NCBI GenBank assembly: GCA_037693485.1
Contig: CM075353.1
Location: 4,102,001 to 4,166,000, forward strand
Length of the DNA: 64,000 bases
Direction of reading: 5' to 3'
DNA from: Kitagawia praeruptora
Lineage: Eukaryota; Streptophyta; Magnoliopsida; Apiales; Apiaceae
Shown: positions 46,369 through 58,004 of the stretch, piece by piece
Layout of the letters: the number at the start of each line of letters is the position of its first letter
How positions within the stretch are numbered: the stretch's first letter is position 1
The notes under the pieces: model-generated
Seen by the model: only the letters and a program-made list of their open reading frames with translations
Databases searched by the model: none
What the model was told of the DNA's origin: nothing
Program-made: the position numbers and the translations under genes

Positions 46369-49300
46369 TTAATTAGACAGATTTAACATCCCAAGTTCAC
46401 CAACTAACCTGGAGAAAGTGGATTCATCCAGTGGTTTAGTAAAGATGTCTGCAATTTGTTGATCTGTAGGAACAAAATATAATACCACAGTTCCATTCAT
46501 GACATGCTCTCGTAAGAAATGATACCTGATATCAATATGCTTAGTCCTGGTGTGTTGAACTGGATTGTTGGCAATGGCAATGGCACTCGTGTTGTCGCAC
46601 AGAATTGGAATTTTGTCCAACATGAGTCCATAGTCCTGAAGTTGATTCCTCATCCACAGGATCTGAGCACAACAGCTACCTGCCGCAATGTATTCTACTT
46701 CGGCTGTCGAGGTAGATACTGAGTGTTGCTTCTTGCTGTACCAAGATACCAACCTTCTTCCTAGAAACTGACAGCTTCCAGAAGTACTTTTCCGATCAAT
46801 CTTACAACCTGCGAAGTCAGAATCTGTATAGCCAATTAGGTCAAAACCTGTTCCTTTAGGGTACCAAATCCTAAGATTGGGGGTTCCCTTAAGGTATCTG
46901 AAAATACGTTTAACAGCTATAAGATGTGACTCTTTAGGGTTAGCCTGGAATCTAGCACATAGACAAGTTGCGAACATAATATCTGGTCTACTAGCAGTTA
47001 AGTACAAGAGAAAGCCGATCATACCTCGATACTTCGTGATGTCAACTGACTTACCAAATTTGTCTTCATCAAGCTTGACTGCAGTTGGCATCGGGGTCTT
47101 GGCAGTAGCTGCTTCTTCCATCCCATACTTCTTCAAAAGATCCTTTATGTATTTTGATTGGCAGATGAAAATACCATCAGGCTTCTGAACAACTTGAAGT
47201 CCAAGGAAGAAGGACAACTCACCCATCATGCTCATCTCGTACCTACTCTGCATTAGCTTAGCAAATCTCTTGCATAACAAGTCATTAGTAGAACCAAAAA
47301 TTATATCATCCACATATACTTGCACCAAAATTATATCATTTTTATGCTTTTTATGAAAGAGAGTTTTGTCGATGATACCTCTTGTAAAACCATTCTCAAG
47401 TAAGAACTTGGAGAGAGTATCATACCATGTTCGAGGGGCTTGCTTGAGACCATAGAGAGCTTTGAAGAGAAAGTACACAAAACCTTCAAATTCCTTGTCT
47501 TTGAACCCAGGGGGTTGTTCAACATAGACTTCTTCCTCTAGATCTCCGTTCAAAAATGCACTCTTCACATCCATCTGAAAAACCTTAAAGTTTGAGTGTG
47601 CAGCAAATGCTAAGAACATCCTGATTGCTTCAAGCCTTGCAACTGGAGCATAGGTTTCATCATAATCAATTCCTTCTTCTTGAGAGTAACCCTTTGCTAC
47701 CAATCGAGCCTTGTTCCTCGTAACAATACCATTTTCATCCAGTTTATTTCTAAACACCCATCTAGTGCCAATTACAGATTTATCTTTTGGTCTTGGCACC
47801 AGCTTCCATACTTTCTGCCTTTCGAACTGATTGAGTTCTTCCTGCATTGCAGTTACCCAATCTGGATCATCAAGAGCTTCATCAACCTTTTTAGGTTCAA
47901 TTTTAGATAAAAATCCTGCGAAATTGCATTCATTCTGTGTTGCTCTTCTAGTTTGTACACCCGTGTCCGGTTCACCAATGATCTGTTCAAAGGGATGCGC
48001 TCTGCTCCATACCCTTTGTCTCGGCAGATTTGATCTTGATGATTCCCCAAGTTCATAATTGTGTTGAGTGTGATGACTAGTAGATCCAAAATCATTGTTT
48101 GCTCCCCCTGAGCTGTTGTTTTCAGAGTTTGATGAATCAGAGTTTAATGAACCAGCAGATGCATTCTTTGATGTTTCTTCACTTGATTGGGGTTCATTTT
48201 CATTGTTCACTTGCTCCCCCTCAACATGTGCTGCTGTCTGATCTACTGGTATAGATTGAACAATAGAGTCTGAAAGAGTATCAGAATTTTGTTCATTCTC
48301 AAATCTCAGCTGGTCATGTTCATCAAAATCTTCAAGTCCTATTATCTTTTTATCATCAAAAGACACATGGATAGATTCCATGACCAATTTTGTTCTCAGA
48401 TTGTAGACTCTGAATGCTTTTGTGGATAGTGGGTATCCAACAAAGATTCCTTCATCAGCTTTTAAATCAAATTTGGAAAGCTATTCTGGATGAGTCTTAA
48501 GAACAAAACATTTACATCCAAACACATGAAAGTACTTCAGGTTTAGCTTCTTCTTTTTCACCATCTCATATGGTGTTTTACCATGCTTGTTTATAAGTGT
48601 AGCATTCTATGTGAAACAAGCAGCTTGCACAGCTTCAGCCCAGAAGTAAGTTGGCAGCTTTGCTTCATCAAGCATGGTCCTTGCAGCTTCTATGAGAGTC
48701 CTGTTCTTTCTCTCTACTACTCCATTTTGTTGTGGAGTTCCAGGTGCAGAGAATTCTTGCTTTATTCCATTTTCTTTACAAAACTCTTCCATGACTACAT
48801 TCTTGAACTCAGTGCCATTATCACTCCTTATGATTTTCACTGTATGCTTAGATCCTTTGTCCAATTGTCTAACATGCTCTGTTAAGATTGATGCAGTTTC
48901 TTCTTTCTTGTGCATGAAATATACCCATGTATATCTGGTGTATTCATCAACAATAACCAAAGCATATCTTTTCTTTCCAATAGACATTATATTTACTGGA
49001 CCAAATAAATCAACATGCAATAAGTGATATGGCTCAAGAATTGAGGATTCAGTCTTACTTTTGAATGAAGTTTTCCTTTGTTTTGCCTTTTGACATGAGT
49101 TACATAGGCCATCTGGAGTAAAAACTGATTTGGGCAATCCTCTCACAAGATCTTTCTTCACTAGTTCATTAATGCTGTTGAAATTCAGATGAGAAAGTCT
49201 CTTGTGCCAATCCCAGCTTTCTTCAATTGATGCTCTACTCAGTAGACAGATTGCAGAGCCATCAGAGTTTGTTGAAAGCTTGGCTTCATAAATGTTACCA

Positions 49301-51881
49301 TGCTTGTATCCCTTCAGAACAACTTTTCCTGTAGATTTGCTTACAACTTCACCGTGTTCTTCAAGGAAATCCACATGATAACCTCTATCACAGATTTGAC
49401 TCACACTTAGTAGATTATGTTTGAGTCCTGAGACTAGAGCTACAGATTCAATGATGACATTCCCAAGTTTGATATTGCCATATCCCAGAGTCCTTCCTAT
49501 GTTGCCATCTCCATAAAAACACTTGGGCCAGCCTTCTCCACAAATTCTGATAGCAGGGTTTTATTTCCAATCATGTGTCCTGAGCATCCACTGTCCAGAA
49601 CAAGGATACTTTTCCTGTTACCCTGCAATCACAAAAACCACTAATGATTAGTTTTAAGGACCCAGCCTTGCTTGGATCCTTTGGTCTTATTAAGTTTGTT
49701 AGCTTTTGCAGCAGAAGTCTTATCAGAGTTTGTGCTAACATTCTTTTTATCAGAATTTATACATGTAGAATCAATCTTGAATTTATTCAAAGAGGGTTTA
49801 AGTTCATAATAATCATAATACAACTTATGATACTCTTTGCATGTATAAATAGAATGCCAAATACTGCCACAGTGAAAACAAGGATTCTGTGGCTTAAACC
49901 TAACTGAACCACTCTTAACTCCTGACTTAGGAGGTATAGAGTTTATATTTTTATTCTTCCTGCAAAAAGCAGCAAGATGGTTAGGACTTCCACAGTTATA
50001 ACATTTCTTCCTAGGAGCATTGGGAATAGGCATATAGTTATTGCTTTTACTGATGCCTACCTTTCCATTTCTGTTTTTCCTAGGTTCTTTTACCTTGTTT
50101 ATTCTTTTTAACTCCTTCAGCTTGTGTTTAAGCTGTTTCTGAGACATTGAACTAATATCTACTGATTTGGCTTTATCCTGTTTTGGTTTGTCAGATTTTG
50201 GTACAAACCTCACATGATTAATTTTGGGTTTTTCAGCCTTTTCAGTAAATACAGGTTTAGAGGTCTCAGCTTCTAGGTTGACAGTTTTCTTTTTATCAGT
50301 GTAACCTAGACCTTCTTTCCAACAATCATTGTCTATGATATCCTGAGTTTTCTTACCAGAGTTAGTCCAAATTTTAAGAATGTTTCTTTCTTTAGCAAGT
50401 TCAGATTCAAGATAAGCATGCTTTTTCAATAATTCAGTTTTAACAAAAATAGCATCATCTCTCTCTTTCTGAATTTCTAACATCTGGACTAATTCTGATT
50501 CTAGATAATCATTTCTCTTTCTAAGGTCTAGACTTTCAGATTTTATTCTTTCATTTTCTAAAGTCTGATCTCTATAGCTAACATGCAAGTTTTTAAGAAA
50601 GAGTCTTAACTCAGATATATCAGTAGTATCAAAAGCTAGAATAGAGTGAGGTACCTTGGTCTCAGTAACTTCAGAGATACTATCAACATTTGCCATCAAG
50701 GCGTAGTTCACCTCATCTTCAGAGTCTGAAGTGTCAGCCCAGTCCTTCTTCTTTGTGATGTAAGCTTGACTTTTATCAGCTTTGGCTCTCTTGCACTCAG
50801 GTGCAAAATGTCCTTTCTCACCACAATTATAGCATGTGATCTTGGACTTGTCGACTTTCCCAGACCTGCTTTCCTTTCCCTCAGCTTTTCTGAAATTCTT
50901 CTTGTCAAAATTTGAATCTCTTCGTGTGAACTTCTTTCCCTTCCTGAAGTTCTTGTAAGCCATCTTCTTGAAGCCTTTCACCATTAGGGCTGCAAGTTGT
51001 ATCATCTCAGCATCACTACCATCATCATCAGAGTCTGTGAGATTGTCAGAGTTTGAGTCATCATCAGAATTTGATGACTCAGTATCAGACTTTGTAATAA
51101 GAGCCTTTCCTTTGGATTGACTCTTTTTCACAGCAATTTCTTTAGAAGCTTTCTCCTTAGCTTTAAGAGCAATTGACTTGGTCTTGCTTCCATGCCTCTT
51201 GCTTCTTTGTTCCATCTCAAGCTCATGAGTCTTAAGCATTCCATAGATTTCATCAAGGGACATGTTTTCTAGATCATGATTGTCTCTGATGGTAGTGGCC
51301 TTTAAGTCCCATTTCTCAGGAAGAGCCAACAAGAATTTTAGATTGGAGTCTTCAAGATTATACTCCTTATCTACCAGTGATAGATCATTCAACAATTTCA
51401 GGAATCTGTCATATATGTCTGTTAATGTCTCATCAGCATTTGAGTCAAAGTGCTCATACTCCAGTGTGAGTATTGTTCTCCTGTTCTTTTTGATGGCTTT
51501 GGTTCCTTGACATCTGACTTCCAAAGCATCCCAAATCTCCTTAGCAGTTTTGCATCCAATGACCCTGTTAGACATAACATTGTCAAGGGCGTTATGTAAT
51601 AAATGCCTTACTTTAGCATCTTTGCTAATAGAGGAGATATCTTCAGGAGTGTAGTCTTTCTTCTCTTTTGGAATCATTTTCTGTTCTTCTCCAGCAACTG
51701 CAACAGACAATTTTGTAGGCTTATGTGGACCATCATGGATTCTGTCTAAGTACTCTGGATCTGTAGCCTCCAGAAACATTTCCATCTTCACCTTCCATAT
51801 GGGATATTCTGATGCCCTGAGTATTGAAACTCTAATTGATTCATATCTGCTTGTTGTTGGAGTTTGTGTTTTCTCTGTCAT
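46369..51881 (-). pseudogene. Copia 3 gag-pol polyprotein, several stops and a frameshift
   Basis: Gag starts at ATG 51881 (MTEKTQ) and has three CCHC knuckles (CYNCGEKGHFAPEC, CYNCGSPNHLAAFC, CFHCGSIWHSIYTC). It ends in TAG at 49641, with a further in-frame TGA soon after. The protease (LDSGCSGHM) follows, and a one-base loss near 49530 shifts the frame. Integrase (48607-49404) has DLFGPV, RSDNGTE and NGVVERKN. Two in-frame TAG codons (48607-48609 and near 48481) precede the RT part (46369-48387), with YVDDIIFGSTN and RNase H STAEVEYIA. Five or more lesions make the copy non-autonomous. Confidence 0.92.
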
Positions 51882-51909
51882 GATTGTATGGCTTTTTGTA
51901 TAGTAACAG

Positions 51910-52170
51910 AATGGCTCAAAATGAACAGTACGGTATTTATGAAAAGTACCGTATCTGTGAATAGTACCGTATATGTAAATAGTACCGTATCTGTGAACAG
52001 TACCGTATTTGTGAGCAGTACCGTATCTGCGAATAGTACCGTATTTGTGGATAGTATCGTATATGTGAATAGTACCGTATCTGTAAATAGTACCGTATTT
52101 GTGAGTAGTGCCGTATTTGTGAATAGTACCGTATCTGTGAACAGTATCGTATCTGTGAACAGTAACGTAC
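51910..52170 (-). repeat. 18-bp tandem repeat in the Copia 3 leader
   Basis: About 14 variants of TACCGTATCTGTGAATAG follow one another between the primer site and the gag ATG. Because 18 is a multiple of 3 and the unit lacks stops, frames on both strands stay open across it; one of them fuses in frame to gag as an extension of about 98 residues (HRYGTI-type hexapeptides). The extension is not homologous to gag, so the gag start at 51881 is preferred. Confidence 0.9.
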
Positions 52171-52201
52171 AACACCGGATCTGATCTGTATATCGATCAA
52201 C

Positions 52202-52215
52202 CTGCTCTGATGCCA
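52202..52215 (-). other. Primer-binding site of Copia 3
   Basis: The minus strand reads TGGCATCAGAGCAG two bases after the LTR end. It matches the initiator tRNA-Met type used by Copia elements (TGGTATCAGAGC) with one change. Confidence 0.88.
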
Positions 52216-52381
52216 ATTGTTAGGTCCGGAATAATGTAGAAGGGGGGTTGAATACGTTATTTAAAAATATTTCGATTTTTGATGTGGTTATGAAATCCAA
52301 AATACTAAATCGAAATAACACAACTATGTGGGAAATATCTTTAAATAGATAAAACTCGGAGGTTTGTTACACAATCTAATC

Positions 52382-52937
52382 GGGTTAAGTATCAAAGTGG
52401 TCACTGAAGTGGAAGCCAAATATCAATTTGTTCACCGATCTTTACGGGGTATCATTTGAGTCATTAAAGTCATAATAAATATCAAACAAATACCTGTATA
52501 TATGCACTCGGGAAGTAAAAGTAATTTTTTATTGAGTTCTACACATTTTTCTTAAATGCTACTATAATCAAATGAAAGATTATGAATTCCAGTATTTTTA
52601 ATAATATATTCAGAATTTAAAAAGTTTATTTACTATTTATTTTTAATTAAAACAAGGAAAATGACAATAAAATTAAAAATAAATAGTAAATGGATTTTTA
52701 AAAATCTAAATATATTATCAGAAATACTAGAATTATTAACCTTTCGTTTGGTTATGGAAGCATTCAAGAAAAATGTGTAGAACTCAATGAAAAATTATTT
52801 TTGCTTTTCGAGTACATTTTAAAGATATCCATTTGATATTTATTATGACTTCAATGATTTAAATGATACCCCGTAAAGATTGGTGAACGAATTGATATAT
52901 GGCTTCCACTTCAGTGACCATTTTGATACTTAACCCC
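52382..52937. mobile_element. Foldback MITE, copy 2 (Mutator-like), TSD AATCTAATC
   Basis: A perfect 9-bp target duplication AATCTAATC (52373-52381, 52938-52946) flanks it. The ends GGGTTAAGTATCAAA and TTTGATACTTAACCC are inverted repeats that extend through most of the element. The interior matches copy 1 at 10051-10602. The 9-bp duplication and long inverted repeats point to the Mutator superfamily; there is no coding sequence. Confidence 0.92.
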
Positions 52938-53782
52938 AATCTAATCCTATATATGGATCAGCTACAAAATCAAACACTCTTAAGGATAGTTTAGGCACGA
53001 GGACCTTCTACCCGACACTTCCTAAAAGTGGGCTAAGCCGGCTTTCCTACTAGATGGACTGTCTAGCAGCTTACACAGAGAAGATATTTAAGAGAGAGAG
53101 AAAGTTGTGTGTTGAGGTGTGTTTTGAAATGAAATACAACAGGCCTATTTATAGATTTTAGAAAATCACTATGCAGCTAATATACGTAACTGATGACGAT
53201 CCTGCTGCCTGTTTTTTTCAACTGCTGCCTGCTGCCTTTTTCAATCTCAGCCGAATTTCTAATTTTCAAAAGCTGATTGATTTTCAACAACTTTTGATTT
53301 ACAAAAGTTTATAAAAACAAAACATGTGGGACCCTTGCATGACTTACCATAATCTGATTACTTTTCAAAATAACAAAATCATTTGAAGGTGGGACCCGAT
53401 GAATAGTATTTTTCGTTACTATTCATGAATAGTAATTTCGGTTACTATTCATGAATAGTAATTTCGGTTACTATTCATTTTCTTCTTAATTTGACATCCT
53501 TAAATATTCAGCTTCCAAAATAGAGGATATCAATACTGCTTTCAATCATACCTCTTTAACAGTTTTTCTGAGTTAGATACTTTGATTCCTTCGTGAAGTG
53601 TTGACGCCTAGTGCAACTGGTCTGGTTCACAGGCGACTAACATTCACTCATGGTCTTTGTATCATATCTTTAATACCACTGTAATCTTTTGGCCCTTCAA
53701 CTGAATCATCTGTACATCTTATTCTGTCACTGAGGCTTGATCATGTTAATGAACTTCTTTCAGCGACTGGATCCTTGTTGGA

Positions 53783-55332
53783 TGATGGTAGTATTTTTGT
53801 GAAGTTCGTTCGCAGGGAAGGACTGTTAATACCAGTTCAGGTTTTAATTTCTTACAATCTAGAAGTGTGGAGAAATAATTGGGTGTTTGTTTCTAACTAA
53901 ATTTAACTAAAATAAGCAGTTAAAACTAAGTGATGAGGAAAGTAACCCGAGAACTAGGTTTCTTCAATTGGTTCAATAATGTTGATGTGATGCGTATCTC
54001 TCGTACTTTGCTAAAAACAATCCTTCTAATATTTATAAAATTCTCTCCCAAGGTAAATTATAGTGATTACAATCATCCCTTAATTGCCACTCACATGGTC
54101 AATCAAAGTATGAATATAAACTATTAAGACCCAAGAATTATAAGTTTCATAGTCCTTTTAATAATCTCCCGATTCAATAATAGAATTATGTCTATCATAT
54201 CATGTACTAGAATTATAAATCCTCTCCCAATTCATTACAATTCCTAGAAATACAATTAATGGTTCATGACTCCCTTAATTGGGTTAAGCTCTCAATGATA
54301 GATTAGCAAAAGTAGAGAATTAGCATCACAATCAAACAATTATATATTACCAATGAATACTACCTAATTCTCGAATTATAGAATTAGTTACACATGCTAG
54401 ATAAATAACACAAACATATATATAAAATCAAAACCATATTTACAAGAGTATAGAGTTAAGAAAAATACAACTTTGAAGAAATCTGTAAGTCTGAATTGAA
54501 TCCCTTCAACCCTTGCCCAAGCTCTCCTTCAAAGTCTCTTCTTCTTCTCTCCGTTTATTATCTACCTCTACACTAAACTAACTACTAAACTATGAACTGA
54601 AATGTATGTTACAGGAAGTTTTCAGGATTGATTCAGACAAAAGCTTATGAACTACACACTTATTTATAGCAAATTTTAGCACACCATCTCCAATAATTAA
54701 TCTAGCCGGTAAACAACTCCACAACAATGTTTTTCTTGAATTCTATTGTTTATTCAATGCATGAACTGGGCGGCTACTTGCTAATCAACAAACATGGGCT
54801 TATTTCGTCCTATTAGAAACGGGTTCCGTAAAAATGATTTTTAACCCGCATAGCTTGTAATCTTTAATTAATAAATAATTAATTAAATCCAGAAATTATA
54901 AAAATAAATATCTAATATTATTAGATATTTATAAATATAATTTTCTAAATAAATTAAATATTTATTAATATAAATAAATCCTTAAATCCTAAGCTGCGGA
55001 CAATTGAGGGCTTGGAACCGGACTCTTTTCGCTTCACAAAAATTATATTAATTCCAACCGGGATTCCTGCTTTAAGAATATATCACTTTCCATATTTTAG
55101 TGACAATTCTTATTTCCTCCTTGTTCGTCCAGGATTAATCTACGGTCTCTTGGTAATGTGCAATCGGGCTCCTTTTTCTTCCAAAATTATCCTAAAAACA
55201 TACAAATTCATTTTAGCACCCAATCCAAATTAAAATGCTAAGAACAATGCTAATCAAGGACAAAATTATTACAAACTAAGGATAATTGAGAGATAACATG
55301 CTATAAAATGTACATAAAATTAGCATGTATCA
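53783..55332 (-). mobile_element. Solo Gypsy-type LTR inside the Copia 3 LTR
   Basis: A 1550-bp block starts TGATGGTAGT and ends GCATGTATCA, flanked by TTGGA on both sides (53778-53782, 55333-55337). The empty site is seen in the other Copia LTR at 43263-43273. The start shares the GTTCGTTCxCAGGGA word with the Athila-like LTRs at 21104 and 37377, so it is a related but distinct family. No internal region is present, which fits LTR-LTR recombination. Confidence 0.88.
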
Positions 55333-55453
55333 TTGGAGCCTGTTCTTCAACTTTCTCGATCCCTGTGTAGAGTTAATATTATTTATCTTTTATCCTAATT
55401 GAGTTATATATGTCCTCTATTACATATTACATTACATTATGCTTTACATAATT

Positions 55454-56122
55454 AATATGTCTTCTTTATAAACTCAAATTCTTGTCCTCTACTAACTTAA
55501 ACTCCTAAATCACCTCTTCTATTTCTAATATGATAAAAGATAGTTTCTTATTTATTAGTATTTAAAATTCTAAAACTTTAGAAAAATTAGAAAAATAGAT
55601 TGAGACAATCTTAGAGCGCCACCTAAACGCCCGCGTATCCTCCTCTATATATTGATATATTTTTTCTATAAATTCGAACTCTTATTCCCTATAAATTTGA
55701 ACTCCTATTCTACTTCCAATAGAACTTTTAATCATATGCTTTATAAATAATAATTATTCTACTTCCAATAGAAACTTTTATTTATATGTTTTTTTCTATA
55801 AATTTAAGAAACTTTTATTTATATGTTTTTTCTATAAATTTAAACTCTTATTCTCTATAAATTCGAATTCCTATTATACTTTCAATAGAACATTAGAACT
55901 TTTAATCATATGCTTTGTAAATACTTATTCTACTTCCAATAGAACTTCTAATCATATGTCTTCCTATAAATTCGAACTCTTCTCCTCTATAAATTTGAAC
56001 ACCTATTCTACTTCTAATATGTTAAATGATATTTTTATATTTATAAGTGTTTAAAATTCTAGAAAATTAGAAAAATAGATTGAGACGATATTAGAGCGCC
56101 ACCTAAACTCCCGCGTATCCTC

Positions 56123-56130
<8 letters not shown>
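55454..56130. repeat. Helitron interior, right part, with repeated 5'-end segment
   Basis: The same AATAGAACTT and ATAAATTCGAACTC motifs as at 40480-41680 continue. The block GATTGAGAC...TTAGAGCGCCACCTAAAC...CGCGTATCCTCC occurs near 55598-55650 and again at 56078-56130. There is no gene. Confidence 0.7.

Positions 56131-56174
<44 letters not shown>
56131..56174. repeat. (TA)n microsatellite, left
   Basis: A pure TA dinucleotide run of about 22 units. It forms the AT end of the Helitron 5' terminus on the minus strand and is separated from a second TA run by a unique 310-bp segment. Confidence 0.95.
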
Positions 56175-56176
<2 letters not shown>

Positions 56177-56485
56177 TAAGGATCTAGGGAAAACCTCGTT
56201 TAATGGAAAACTTAGAAAACTAAATCGAAATATAGCATATATGGTATGCAAACTAATCGTTGGGAGATGAAGAAAAATGTGGTGAAATTAGATTTTAAAA
56301 AAATATCACCGGTTGACGGGAAAAATCAAATTAAAAAAGGAGGGGATTAGGTGTGATTCTGTGTGTGAGGGTGTATTTGATTAGTGTGTGGGTGCCCCTG
56401 GCGGGGCCATTGATCTTAATACATCTAATGGCTAGGATTAGTACCTTAGTTTTCTTCAAAAAATAAGTTCTCTTTTGAGCACTTG

Positions 56486-56486
<1 letters not shown>
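56175..56486. mobile_element. Possible microsatellite-targeting element between two TA runs
   Basis: About 310 bp of non-repetitive sequence (AGAGTAAGGATCTAGGGAAAA at the left, GAGCACTTGCC at the right) interrupts a TA tract. Elements that insert into TA microsatellites are known in plants, for example the Micron type in rice. There are no strong inverted ends and no frame. The mobile nature is inferred from context only. Confidence 0.4.

Positions 56487-56531
<45 letters not shown>
56487..56531. repeat. (TA)n microsatellite, right
   Basis: A second pure TA run, directly at the Helitron 5' terminus (TCAATATATA on the minus strand). Confidence 0.95.
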
Positions 56532-56533
<2 letters not shown>

Positions 56534-56534
<1 letters not shown>

Positions 56535-57720
56535 ATTTACACATACCCGTCCGGTCCGTGCTTCGCACTATATTAATGTGCAAAACCATGTTTTAATGGT
56601 ACGTAATAATACCAAAATACCAAAGTACCAAATTTGGTTATCACTTAACTCGGGGTTGGATTCCTTCCAACTACATAATTATATACAAGATTTATTTATT
56701 TAATTTAATTTCTTTGATTTCACCCCGTGTTCGATTCCCTATAACCACATTATTAACTAGCATTTATTTTTTATATACTTTTATCATTCAATTCTTTACA
56801 AGTTTATATTGAAATAAAACTTACTAATTATATTTATTTATCTATTTTAACTTTTTTAATTTCACCCGTATTCAATTCCCTATAATTACATAATTTAATA
56901 GTATTTATTTATTATATATTTTTATCATTCAATTTTTTACAAATACATATTAAAATAATATTCATTAATTATATTTATTATCGATAATTTACACGTGCCC
57001 GTCCGGCCCGTGCTACGTCGAAACGCACGTTGATACTAAGAGCAAGTATACTCCGGTGTACGTTCGCTCTCATAATTAGGGTTCTTGGCAGGCCAACATT
57101 CGATCCTTGAGCTCTAATTCCAGTAGATTCAGCCCCAATCATCACCAAAACACCTTCCCGTGTTCTTCGGAAACCCCTAGCCGTGAGCCTTCCCGGACGG
57201 CTAGCCATAAATCTCCGACTGCGAGCCTTTCTAGGCAGTTGGACGATTCCATAACTCGTGCGAAGCACGGGCATAGATTGAACACGAGTCGAGATTAAAA
57301 TATTAATATTAATACACTATTTAATTATATTATGTAGTTATAAAGAATCGAATCCGAGATAAAGTTAAAAAAATTAAAGTAAATAAATCTTTATAATTAT
57401 GTCAGGAATTGAACCCCTTATTGGAAATTGAACACGCGATGAAATTAAAGAAATTAAATTAAATAATAAATCTAGTATAATTATGTAGTTGGAAAGAATC
57501 GAACCCCGAGTTAAGTGATAACCGTCAAACCCCATAATCGAACCCCTTATTGGAAATCGAACATGGGATGAAATTAAATTAAATAATAAATCTTGTATAA
57601 TTATGTAGTTGGAAGGGATCGAACCTCGAGTTAAGTTAAGTGATAACCAAATTTGGTACTTTTGGTACTTTGGTACTATTGTGTACCATTAAAACATGGT
57701 TTTGCACATTAATGTAATTA
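56534..57720. repeat. AT-rich repeat X, right part, with long inverted repeat
   Basis: The arm at about 56572-56752 (AATGTGCAAAACCATGTTTT, GGTTATCACTTAACTC) recurs inverted at about 57540-57716. Between the arms lies a second copy of the Helitron target (56981-56994) and a GC-rich island at about 57050-57270 with a CGTGCGAAGCACGGGC hairpin, a word typical of Helitron 3' ends. The sequence looks like several decayed transposons fused together. No gene is supported. Confidence 0.65.
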
Positions 57721-58004
57721 TTATATTATTATTATTAATTGTATTTATTATTAATCTATTATAGATATATTTTAAATATTAATTAATGGAGCTCTAAGTC
57801 CTATATTCTCGATTTTTATTTCAATTTTTAGTTAATAAGACTCCTAGTATATAACTTCATTATTAAAAAAAAAAAAAATAATATTTAATATTATGATTTT
57901 AATAGCGCATCAAGAAAACTTAAAATCCATGCTGAAAATTTCTACTAGTTATAATGCTTATATGGTAATTGTTTTGTTCATTGTGTTTATAATAATTTGC
58001 AAAG
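57721..58004. other. AT-rich intron-like stretch before the CCT exons
   Basis: No feature apart from an A-run at about 57868-57880. It ends in TTTGCAAAG, a usable splice acceptor for the first recognised CCT-gene exon. It is probably intron sequence of that gene next to the repeat. Confidence 0.4.

Larger units (their letters stand above)
42268..55448 (-). mobile_element. Copia element 3, Sirevirus-like, TSD TAATT
   Basis: LTRs of about 1.11 kb (TG...CA) bound it, and TAATT lies at both flanks (42263-42267, 55449-55453). The order in transcription direction is LTR, primer site, repeat-rich leader, gag with three zinc knuckles, protease, integrase, reverse transcriptase, RNase H, accessory ORF, polypurine tract and LTR. 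The YVDDIIFGSTN reverse transcriptase motif, the long LTRs and the extra downstream frame fit a Sirevirus-like (Maximus) or Tork-like element. The LTR pair differs at roughly a dozen sites, yet the frames carry several stops. Confidence 0.93.
52218..55448 (-). repeat. 5' LTR of Copia 3, carrying two insertions
   Basis: With the MITE (52382-52937), the solo LTR (53783-55332) and their target copies removed, it is about 1.11 kb and aligns to 42268-43378 throughout. The same two 20-bp palindromes occur at 53416-53435 and 53442-53461. The insertions probably disrupt transcription of this copy. Confidence 0.94.
39123..56533 (-). mobile_element. Non-autonomous Helitron containing a nested Copia element
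   Basis: On the minus strand it starts TCAATATATA after a host A at 56534 and ends ...TTTATGGACTAG before a host T at 39122. A small hairpin (GCGCTTCGCG) lies about 11 bases before the end. The TC start, CTRR end, hairpin and insertion between A and T without target duplication are Helitron rules. The flanks join as ATAA|TTTACAC, exactly the uninterrupted sequence in the paralogous repeat at 56981-56994. No Rep/helicase frame is found. Without Copia 3 and its nested insertions the element is about 4.2 kb. Confidence 0.8.

Noticed and set aside
51864..52216. Open frames on both strands with NSTVSV and LFTDTV repeats
   Set aside because: They arise from a stop-free 18-bp tandem repeat and not from selection for a protein.
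56978..57274. 98-residue Arg-rich minus-strand frame
   Set aside because: It lies in a GC-rich island with hairpins; the Arg richness reflects base composition, and no domain is recognised.
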